This document shows positions 57,667 to 64,000 of a DNA stretch of 64,000 bases, in pieces. The DNA is from Chitinophagaceae bacterium. Lineage in GTDB: Bacteria > Bacteroidota > Bacteroidia > Chitinophagales > Chitinophagaceae. The stretch covers positions 62,001-126,000 of the forward strand of contig JADKJI010000011.1 of the NCBI GenBank assembly GCA_016721085.1, read 5' to 3'. Every line of letters begins with the position of its first letter. Within the stretch, counting starts at the first letter, position 1. Under the pieces are notes generated by a model. That model worked only from the letters and a program-made list of their open reading frames with translations, did not search any database and was not told the origin of the DNA. The position numbers and the translations under genes are program-made.

Positions 57667-58593
57667 ATGCAGGTTCATACTCAAATAGCCAACTTACCCC
57701 AATTCAAAAAAGCGGTGATCACCATCGGCACTTTCGATGGCGTGCATTTGGGACATAAGATGATACTGGAACAGGTGATTGAAGAAGCCAATAGTATAGG
57801 AGGAGAAACGGTCATCATTACTTTCCACCCACATCCCAGAAAGATTGTAGGAGCCGGCAAAAAGCCCATTTTCCTTATCAATACCATCCAGGAAAAGATT
57901 GGATTGCTGGAAGAAGCGGGTATCGACCATCTGGTAGTAGTACCATTTACTGAAGATTTCGCCCAGTTAACAGCAAAAGAATATGTGGAAGATTTTTTGT
58001 TGAAGCATTTCCATCCTCATACCATCATCATCGGGTACGATCATCATTTTGGTGCAGGAAGAGAAGGCAATTATCATTTGCTGGAAGAATATCAGAAAAA
58101 CGGTCATTTCATATTAAAAGAAATCCCGGAGCATCTTCTTCGCGATAGCAGTGTAAGTTCAACCCGTATCCGGGAAAACATATTGGAAGGAAAAATCGAA
58201 GAAGCCAATGAATTATTAGGCTATTCTTTTTTCTTCGAAGGAACAGTTGTAGAAGGAAATAAATTAGGAAGAACCATTGGCTACCCAACAGCCAATCTTG
58301 AAATAGCCGATCCCGAAAAGATAATACCCGGCAATGGAGTGTATGCTGTTGAAGCTTATCTGGGTTCAACATTTGAAGTACTACAGGGAATGATGAATAT
58401 CGGTGTTCGTCCAACAGTCGGCGGCACCAAACGTGTAATTGAAGTAAACCTCTTTTCGTTTAACCAGGACATTTATGGGAAGCTGTTGAAAGTGATTGTA
58501 AACAGCTTTCTTCGGAAGGAGAAGAAGTTTGATGGATTGGAGGGGTTGAAGAAGCAGTTAGCTTTAGATAAAAAAAATGCACAGGGAATTTGA
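57667..58593 (+). CDS. ribF: Bifunctional riboflavin kinase / FAD synthetase
   Basis: RibF phosphorylates riboflavin to FMN and adenylylates FMN to FAD. The start MQVHTQIANLPQF at 57667 is chosen because the upstream frame is not protein-like. The N-terminal nucleotidyltransferase domain has GTFDGVHLGHK, IITFHPHPRKI and GYDHHFGAGREG. The C-terminal flavokinase domain has the GRTIGYPTANLE motif and NIGVRPTVGG. The joined length of 308 residues is normal. Confidence 0.95.
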   Translation: MQVHTQIANLPQFKKAVITIGTFDGVHLGHKMILEQVIEEANSIGGETVIITFHPHPRKIVGAGKKPIFLINTIQEKIGLLEEAGIDHLVVVPFTEDFAQLTAKEYVEDFLLKHFHPHTIIIGYDHHFGAGREGNYHLLEEYQKNGHFILKEIPEHLLRDSSVSSTRIRENILEGKIEEANELLGYSFFFEGTVVEGNKLGRTIGYPTANLEIADPEKIIPGNGVYAVEAYLGSTFEVLQGMMNIGVRPTVGGTKRVIEVNLFSFNQDIYGKLLKVIVNSFLRKEKKFDGLEGLKKQLALDKKNAQGI

Positions 58594-59404
58594 TTAAATA
58601 GTAGGGAAGTTAGGAAGAAGGGTAGTAAGGAAGTAGAAATACAGGAGAGCGCGCGGGGCGCCGTCTTTTTCCCCCGCCTCCTAGTAAGTAGCCGCGCGTG
58701 TTTAACAGAGAGCAAGGCACATAGCGAACATAGACCCAAAGCTTTTTTCCGCCCCCCAGGCCGTACGCCGGGCCCGCGCCGCCCCAGTTACCACGGGCGA
58801 GACAAGAACATAGGCGAGTGACGCAGGGGCGTCTCCAGCGGCGCCCGCCGTGGAGCCAGCGCCCCCCGTGCCCCTTTAAATTAATAAAAGCTTCCCCCAC
58901 TCGCGTCATCCGCGACTTTCGTGGAAACAGCTGAACACATAGGATGGAATAGGGTTAAAATAATTAGCGGAACCGGTGTCCCTTGTGCCTTGTGTTTGCA
59001 TAAAAAGAAAATAGAAGAACTTTCAAACGTTGCCCTTTTCTCTCCTGGACCCCCTGGCCTAAAATTTGGACCGAAGCGACCTTGGCCCAAAATAAAAGGT
59101 TTTTTTTTTTTGGTTTTTTTTTGTTCTTGGCCTTTACCGTTTTCCCGCCAAAAACGAAATAGAAAAACTGATTATCAATCCAGAACAATAATTTAACAAC
59201 TCCCACAAAAAATCCACTAAATTTCCCGATTTAACGAAAACAGGTAATTTCCACGTCAGGAATTCCACTAATTTTGAAATAACACTACCCCACTTACTTA
59301 CCACCCGTTTTACGACTCATTAAATTCTGGGATACTTACTAACCAGCCATTACTGTTACTGACTACCGAATTATTGAAATTGTTTGACTCAAAATTGTTG
59401 TGTT
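58594..59404. other. Compositionally anomalous stretch without supported genes
   Basis: 58600-58637 is a TAGTAGGGAAGTTAGGAAG-type block, the inverse of the one at 40147. From about 58640 to 58880 the sequence becomes visibly G+C-rich (GCGCGCGGGGCGCCG, CCGTACGCCGGGCCC, CGGCGCCCGCCG), unlike anything else here. At 59041-59130 there is CTCCTGGACCCCCTGG and long T runs. Open frames here have no protein character. It may be low-quality or misjoined sequence at a repeat, or foreign DNA. 59200-59404 looks like normal A+T-rich spacer. Confidence 0.6.
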
Positions 59405-59674
59405 ATGTACTCGTATTCATTATTGGAACCCGGCTGTCATTATCTGGTGCAGGAAAAAGAAGGCGACCCTATCATACTTATAAAAGTAACGGTGGAGTCG
59501 GATCATTGCTTATTTGTTACAAGGTTCATGGAGTTTCCCGAACCTACCTGGAAAAAGAAAACAGATGTCCTATTTGATATCATCGAATGCCTTACTGATG
59601 AAAAAGTAAAGGAATGGGATACTGTTTACAACCAGGGGGCGGATGCTTATCATGAAGAGGAAGATGACGAATGA
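59405..59674 (+). CDS. Small acidic hypothetical protein
   Basis: The 89-residue frame from 59405 (MYSYSLLEPGCHYLVQEKEG) has good protein character, with a beta-rich start, EFPEPTWKKKTDVLFDIIEC in the middle and an acidic tail (YHEEEDDE). The frame extends seven codons further upstream. I do not recognise a family. It has no signal peptide and is followed by 153 bp without a gene before the sorting-domain protein. Confidence 0.55.
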   Translation: MYSYSLLEPGCHYLVQEKEGDPIILIKVTVESDHCLFVTRFMEFPEPTWKKKTDVLFDIIECLTDEKVKEWDTVYNQGADAYHEEEDDE

Positions 59675-59827
59675 TTTTCCTAAGCAGTTGCCTGAATATG
59701 GAGTAAGGGGAAATCCTGATTTTAGGACATATTATTGAGTTCATGGAAAGTAAAAATTACTTTTAAAGGAACCGGATGCAATTGCAGAAAGGCTACATAT
59801 GGCAGTGCATCCCGAAATCCTTAATCT

Positions 59828-60103
59828 ATGAAAGCACCACCACTACCCCAGGTAGTAAGTGTAAGTCCGAATCCTTTTTACAAGGAATTCTCCATCCATC
59901 TTCAGGCAATTGTTTCTGAGCAGGTAATCATCACCATTTATGATAAGGAAGGAAACGCGATAATTACAATTACAAGAAATGTTTCTCCAGGAAATAATGA
60001 TATTGCTATTGAAATGGATAAGCATTGTCCAGGTACTTATTTCCTGAAATGCCATACACATAACAATTCCTTCCTGGTTGTAATCAGGATAGAGAAAAGA
60101 TGA
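59828..60103 (+). CDS. Stand-alone T9SS type A sorting-domain protein
   Basis: The 91-residue protein consists of little but a type IX secretion C-terminal domain: VSPNPFYKEFSIHL, VIITIYDKEGNAIITI and PGTYFLKCHTHNNSFLVVIR. It has no signal peptide and no cargo. Upstream bases 59675-59827 show no open frame that would supply cargo. It may be the end of a decayed secreted gene. It is convergent with the membrane-protein gene. Confidence 0.65.
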   Translation: MKAPPLPQVVSVSPNPFYKEFSIHLQAIVSEQVIITIYDKEGNAIITITRNVSPGNNDIAIEMDKHCPGTYFLKCHTHNNSFLVVIRIEKR

Positions 60104-60112
60104 CCCACTTTT

Positions 60113-60766
60113 TTACAAGAAAATCTTACGGCTTGTTTTTTTAGCCAGGAATCCTATCGATGCTATGATAATAGCTACCAAAGATGAAATATAATAAATG
60201 AGGAAGTTATCAATATTCGAATCGGAAACAGTTACATAGTAATCGAAAATATAGATTACAATGAAAGTTCCATAGGCAAACAATAGAGAAACATAAATAA
60301 AGATCATGGCATTTTCATGATCGGTATGTTCCAACTTATGCATGAACAACGAAATCTCCCATACCAAACAGGTCAATATAAGTAAGAGCCCAAGGGCTAA
60401 TGTATACTTAGCTGAATTATAATTCCAACCAAGTATCATAAAATTGATAACCTGTAATAAAAGGAAAGAAGGCGCAACAATCTTTGTGAATTTCTTTATT
60501 GAAGTCGATGATGTTGCTATGAAAAGGAGACCGAGTACAATCGGAATATCAAGCATATTATATACAACAGTAATTTTCTCGAGCAACCCTTTATCAATTC
60601 CAGGAACCTTATCCAGGAGACTTACAATTCCATTAAGTCCCCAGTACCCTGCAAACAAAACGAAAGGCTTTTCCTTCCATAGTTTTTTGAATAAAACAAT
60701 TGATAATGGAATGAAATACGATATGATCGCTATGATGGAAATGATCTGGTAAAACTGGTTTTTCAC
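60113..60766 (-). CDS. Seven-helix membrane protein of unknown function
   Basis: A 217-residue protein with seven hydrophobic segments (about 5-25, 35-55, 65-85, 92-112, 120-142, 152-172, 188-208) and a basic C-terminus (KKTSRKIF). No enzymatic motif is seen. It resembles uncharacterised multi-spanning proteins common in Chitinophagaceae. A short inverted repeat lies directly upstream of its start. Confidence 0.7.
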   Translation of the reverse strand: MKNQFYQIISIIAIISYFIPLSIVLFKKLWKEKPFVLFAGYWGLNGIVSLLDKVPGIDKGLLEKITVVYNMLDIPIVLGLLFIATSSTSIKKFTKIVAPSFLLLQVINFMILGWNYNSAKYTLALGLLLILTCLVWEISLFMHKLEHTDHENAMIFIYVSLLFAYGTFIVIYIFDYYVTVSDSNIDNFLIYYISSLVAIIIASIGFLAKKTSRKIFL

Positions 60767-60767
60767 G

Positions 60768-60789
60768 GATGTAGTTTATATTCTACATC
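60768..60789. promoter_or_regulatory. Inverted repeat just upstream of the membrane-protein gene
   Basis: GATGTAG-N8-CTACATC (perfect 7-bp arms) lies one base before the start codon at 60766, read on the minus strand. It could be an operator or a small hairpin covering the ribosome-binding region. Confidence 0.35.
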
Positions 60790-60895
60790 TTAAAGCGTTT
60801 GATTACCAGTTATTATTGCAAGACATATTTATTTTCCGTAATACTACTTTTTAAAGGTTTTGCATAAAATACGGAGAATGGAAGGGAAGTACTCG

Positions 60896-61100
60896 CTCCT
60901 GCTCGATGTTCAAAAAGTTCAATAGGTTCAACTCGATGTTCAAAAAGTTCAATAGGTTAAATAGGTTCCATAGGACTTATGTGTTACAGCAAAACAAAAG
61001 GCAACATATAGGTAGGAGTCTTCGACCTGGGAACATTTGGAACTTTTTGAAGATTTGGTACCTTTGAACCCTATAAAGGTTTCCATAGGTCGAAATCTGG
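60896..61100. repeat. Family C element with a 27-bp direct repeat
   Basis: CTCGATGTTCAAAAAGTTCA plus ATAGGTT occurs twice, at 60902-60928 and 60932-60958. The right side (TTTGGAACTTTTTGAAG ... CTATAAAGGTTTCCATAGG) is a degenerate inverted counterpart. The core contains ACAGCAAAACAAAAG and GACCTGG as in the element at 26165-26330. The spacer 60767-61970 contains no supported gene; an open frame on the minus strand at 61270-61698 is made of TCCAA and CCAGATCC word repeats. Confidence 0.7.
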
Positions 61101-61584
61101 GGTTAAACGTTACAAAAACCCGTTTTTCTCGTAGAATTACGAATACTGATTTAGTAAGAGGTACATAAGTACAGGCCAGTTTTACTATACCCGACGTATA
61201 TACTGAAGCTTAAAAACAGGGAAGAAATGCTCTATGAGGGCAAATAAAGCGGATGTACATTTGTATCAGTTACAACGGTCCAATATCCAATAGAAAGTCC
61301 AGATCCAAAATCCAGTCCTCCAATATCTCTGAAAAGCACAGAACGAATCCAATATTGCTATCTAAACCAATAGCACCTGTTAACCTTATCCATTGAACGA
61401 ATAGTCGTTTTAAATTCCAGATCCAGTAAAACCGTCCAAAGTCCAAAACCAGTGAAAGCCGTCCAAAGTTCTTATGAAATTCCCGGTCGAATATCCTGAA
61501 TGAAAACTCGGTAATAGTTTTTTCCCTGTTAGAAAGGATCCGATACAAATGAAGACTTAAATGGTAGATCGACTGAAAAAATTG

Positions 61585-61616
61585 AAGCCCTTGCTTGAAA
61601 AAGCAGGGGTTTTTTT
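61585..61616 (+). terminator. Orphan rho-independent terminator-like hairpin
   Basis: CCCTTGCT / AGCAGGGG with a TGAAAA loop is followed by seven T's. A run of A's on the other side would also serve the minus strand. No gene on the plus strand ends near it. Confidence 0.7.
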
Positions 61617-61622
61617 GTGCGA

Positions 61623-61915
61623 TATGCTGAAGGCTGGATGCTTGATGCTTTTTGCCTAAGGCATAAGGCCTAAAGCCGAGGGCTAATACAAAATACATTT
61701 TACTGCAATTTGCCCCTATTATATTTTATCGTGTGGATACGTTTTGCCGCTTGCATATCCTGTGTATCCCAATTATACTTTCACATCAAGGACCTGTATT
61801 GGTCGCGTAGCGATCCTCTGCGTCTCGATTTGGAAAATACATTAACCGCGGAGACGCAGAGGCGCAGGGAATACATCTCAGCGCCTCTGCGTCTCCGCGG
61901 TAAAATGTATTTTGT
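61623..61915. repeat. Half family A element followed by a family B hairpin
   Basis: 61623-61683 carries GCTGGATGCTTGATGC then GCCTAAGGCATAAGGCCTAA, only the left half of family A. At 61836-61911 is a family B hairpin with arms AATACATTAACCGCGGAGAC... and its near-perfect inverse, loop AGGGAATACATCTCA. The loop matches that at 619-630. It lies directly upstream of the rhodanese-thioredoxin gene. Confidence 0.85.
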
Positions 61916-61970
61916 ATTTCCTTTAAGCTTCAAGAATAGAGCATTCCGCATTAAATCGTATTTTCGCACT

Positions 61971-62665
61971 ATGAAACTCCTCTTATCTGTCTTACTTCTT
62001 GCTACATTACTACCCGCCTGTCAATCTCAAAATTCAGGTTCTAAAACCAATTTAAGTCCCGATGAATTTGAAAAAGGGATGACACAACCTAATGTGCAGA
62101 TACTGGATGTTAGAACGGCTGGGGAATTCCGTAATGGACATTTAAAAAATGCCTTGCAGGCTGATTGGAGGGATAAGAACCAATTCAAAGACCGCACACA
62201 ACATTTAGATAAAACAAACCAATCTATATCTATTGTTTATCTGGAGGAAGAAGTTCCGCCGCTGCAGAATGGCTACGCAGCCAGGGATATAAAGAGGTGT
62301 TAGAATTGGAAGGCGGATTAGCTAGTTGGAATGGCGCAGGGAAAGCACTGGAAAATGCTGGGCAATCGCCCCAGCTTTCTGAAAGTGCCTATCAGGATCT
62401 TATCAATAGTGCTCCAGTTGTACTGGTAGATTTCGGAGCCAGTTGGTGTCCCCCCTGCAAAAAGATGGAACCCGTATTGGATCAATTGCAGAAAGAAAAC
62501 GCTGGCAAATTCAAACTGGTAAAAGTGGATGGTGGCAATGATTTCGATATGATGAAAGCACAAAAAGTAGAAGCCCTTCCTGTTTTCATCATCTATAAGA
62601 ACGGTAAAGAAGTATGGCGTAAACAAGGCCTTACTGCCAAAGAAGAATTCCTGAAATTCCTTTAA
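61971..62665 (+). CDS. Rhodanese-thioredoxin fusion lipoprotein, one frameshift
   Basis: The start MKLLLSVLLLATLLPACQSQ at 61971 gives a lipoprotein signal with Cys in LLPAC. A rhodanese domain follows (NVQILDVRTAGEFRNGHLKN); its catalytic Cys lies in YCLSGGRSS. A thioredoxin domain with the WCPPCKKM active site completes the protein. The frame breaks near 62212, where one A is missing: the first frame ends at 62303, while the natural reading KPIYIYCLSGGRSSAAAEWL continues to 62665. The joined length is about 231 residues. It could act in sulfur transfer or disulfide reduction in the periplasm. Confidence 0.8.
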
Positions 62666-62688
62666 CCATATTTTGATATTTCTTGCTA

Positions 62689-62716
62689 CATTGGTTGTTA
62701 TAAGTAACAACCAATG
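62689..62716 (+). promoter_or_regulatory. Perfect 12-bp inverted repeat that ends in the start codon of the BNR gene
   Basis: CATTGGTTGTTA-TAAG-TAACAACCAATG has 12-bp perfect arms around a 4-base loop, and its last three bases are the ATG of the next gene. As RNA it would hide the start codon; as DNA it could be an operator. No T run follows, so it is not a terminator. Confidence 0.6.
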
Positions 62717-63706
62717 AAACCATCATTTTTTTTCCTCCTCCTCTCCTTTCTTGTTTTTAGTGTACCATCATACTCTCAAAAGATTGAAGTACTTACATCG
62801 GGTACCAAAACTCCTATCAGAGGACTTAGTGTTGTGAATGAAAACATCATCTGGGCCAGTGGTAGCGGAGGCAAAGTAGCCCGCTCTACTAATGGAGGTA
62901 AGTCCTTTGAATGGATAACAGTAAAAGGTTTTGAAAAAAATGATTTCCGGGATATAGAAGCGTTTGATTCAAACACTGCTGTTATAATGGCTGTAGCAGA
63001 TCCTGCCTATATTCTTAAAACAACCAATGGTGGTAAGGATTGGAAAGTTGTGTATTCGAATTCTACAAAGGGGATGTTCCTCGATGCAATGAATTTCTAT
63101 GATTCTAAACACGGAATGGTAATCGGAGACCCCATCAACGACACCGTATTCCAGGCAGTGACCAGTGATGGAGGTGATACCTGGCAAGTGTATACTAAAT
63201 ATCCTGTAAAAGTTGATGCCGGAGAAGCCTTTTTCGCCTCCAGTGGTACCAACCTTAAATACTTCATGGGAAGCTATGTTTTAGTTTCAGGTGGTACTAA
63301 AGCAAGTTTTATTTTTCCTGAGACAAAACTAAAACTCGATATCCTGCAAGGCAAGGAAAGTACAGGTTGCAATTCTGTTGCGTACTGGAAGGGAAGATGG
63401 GTGATTGTTGGAGGTGATTTCGCGAACGATAAGGATACTACACTAAACTGTCTTTATAGCCTACCTGGTCCTCCACGATTCAAAAGACCTGCTACCCCAC
63501 CCCATGGCTACAGAAGTTGTGTTGCATTCATAAGCAAAAAGAAACTGATTACCTGTGGCACTTCAGGTATTGACATATCAACCGACAGCGGAAATAATTG
63601 GAAGCTGATTAGTAGCGACAGCTATCATGTTTGCCAAAAAGCAAAAAAAGGGAATGCGGTTTTTCTAGCTGGCGGAAACGGTCGAATCAGTAAATTGATT
63701 GAGTAA
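62714..63706 (+). CDS. Exported BNR/YCF48-like beta-propeller protein
   Basis: A signal peptide (MKPSFFFLLLSFLVFSVPSY) is followed by about six propeller blades with Asp-box patterns (SGGKVARSTNGGKSFEW, TTNGGKDWKVVY, SDGGDTWQVY, STDSGNNWKLI). This resembles the YCF48/photosystem assembly-factor-like and oxidoreductase-annotated proteins of Bacteroidota. No catalytic residues can be assigned. It is intact at 330 residues and ends base-to-base with the convergent DUF486 gene. Confidence 0.85.
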   Translation: MKPSFFFLLLSFLVFSVPSYSQKIEVLTSGTKTPIRGLSVVNENIIWASGSGGKVARSTNGGKSFEWITVKGFEKNDFRDIEAFDSNTAVIMAVADPAYILKTTNGGKDWKVVYSNSTKGMFLDAMNFYDSKHGMVIGDPINDTVFQAVTSDGGDTWQVYTKYPVKVDAGEAFFASSGTNLKYFMGSYVLVSGGTKASFIFPETKLKLDILQGKESTGCNSVAYWKGRWVIVGGDFANDKDTTLNCLYSLPGPPRFKRPATPPHGYRSCVAFISKKKLITCGTSGIDISTDSGNNWKLISSDSYHVCQKAKKGNAVFLAGGNGRISKLIE

Positions 63707-64000
63707 TTATTTCTTAAACATGAAATATACGGCACCGAGTATAAAAGCGAAACTCACCAGGTATTTCCAATGAAAAGGTTCCTTCAGATATAGAACCGCA
63801 AAAAAACCGAAAACTATCAGCGTTATCACTTCCTGCGTCAGCTTCAACTGAAAGCCGGAGAACCCTGACGCATACCCTAATCTGTTAGCAGGCACCATCA
63901 GCAGGTATTCAAAAAAAGCGATGCCCCAACTTATCAGTATCGCCTTCCATAATGGCATATTGGTATCTTTTAAATTACCATACCAGGCGAAAGTCATGAA
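63707..64000 (-). CDS. DMT-like DUF486 small membrane protein (5' end outside window)
   Basis: The minus-strand frame is open to the window edge and reads ...FMTFAWYGNLKDTNMP, so the usual N-terminal helix lies beyond it. The visible part has three membrane segments and the family pattern WGIAFFEYLLMVPANRLGYA and LKLTQEVITLIVF. DUF486 proteins are about 115 residues, half-size members of the drug/metabolite transporter fold. The stop is directly next to that of the BNR gene. Confidence 0.85.
   Translation of the reverse strand, partial: FMTFAWYGNLKDTNMPLWKAILISWGIAFFEYLLMVPANRLGYASGFSGFQLKLTQEVITLIVFGFFAVLYLKEPFHWKYLVSFAFILGAVYFMFKK

Noticed and set aside
58610..59196. Several open frames in the G+C-rich patch
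   Set aside because: Low-complexity Gly/Arg/Pro or Phe/Lys strings that follow base composition; no family or start signal.
61270..61698. 142-codon frame on the minus strand
   Set aside because: It is made of TCCAA/CCAGATCC word repeats, the orphan terminator and a family A arm.
1..64000. tRNA, rRNA, transposase, integrase or phage genes
   Set aside because: I looked for conserved tRNA arms, rRNA blocks and DDE/tyrosine-recombinase motifs and found none convincing.

Overview
The window is a stretch of a Bacteroidota chromosome, most likely a Chitinophagaceae-type genome. The lineage call rests on several independent signs. There is a short primary sigma factor without region 1.1 (51818-52675). 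TAnnTTTG-type -7 promoter boxes occur, including one correctly placed in front of RNase P RNA. A type IX secretion sorting domain ends a secreted subtilase. Lineage-typical families are present (DUF2723, DUF3857, DUF4249, DUF3822, DUF2027-Smr, YceD/L32/PlsX). No rRNA, tRNA, CRISPR array, transposase or phage gene was recognised.

Layout. 1-4.5 kb: the end of a DUF2723 protein, then a VWA protein and a MoxR-like AAA+ ATPase separated by an array of palindromic ~107-bp repeats. 4.5-6 kb: a small outer-membrane protein and murB. 6.1-14 kb: a tight operon of a giant TPR/MORN-type protein, two DUF3857/transglutaminase-like exported proteins and an NAD(P)-binding protein. 14-20.5 kb: priA, an acyltransferase, a DUF4258 protein, mtaB and small proteins. 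20.5-26.2 kb: a VPS10/BNR-type repeat protein and the yceD-rpmF-plsX-CPBP group. 26.3-29 kb: rnpB and a histidine kinase. 29-36.4 kb: a multidomain secreted subtilase and a TPR-adenylate cyclase. 36.4-46.5 kb: a minus-strand block (LysE, Smr, amino-acid permease, prenyl synthase, rnr, lpxK, formyl-THF ligase, rsmD, DUF3822). 47-52.7 kb: MATE pump, broken TPR gene, folB, trxB, DUF4249 lipoprotein, rpoD. 53-56.1 kb: a BlaI/M56 sensor locus whose sensor appears to carry an N-acetylmuramoyl-L-alanine amidase and a TonB-like tail. 56.3-64 kb: purM, ribF, a compositionally odd patch, a lone sorting-domain protein, a membrane protein, a rhodanese-thioredoxin lipoprotein, a BNR protein and the end of a DUF486 protein.

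Two features dominate beyond the gene list. First, the spaces between genes are filled with several families of large palindromes, each built of short iterated words with conserved loops. Some are nested inside one another and some recur at several loci. Second, at least twenty single-base frameshifts can be reconstructed. Nearly all fall in secreted or accessory genes, while about 28 kb of housekeeping genes are unbroken. This could be fresh gene decay, or indel-type sequencing error that was corrected only in well-conserved genes. For broken genes one reconstructed entry is given, with the fragment boundaries in its text.
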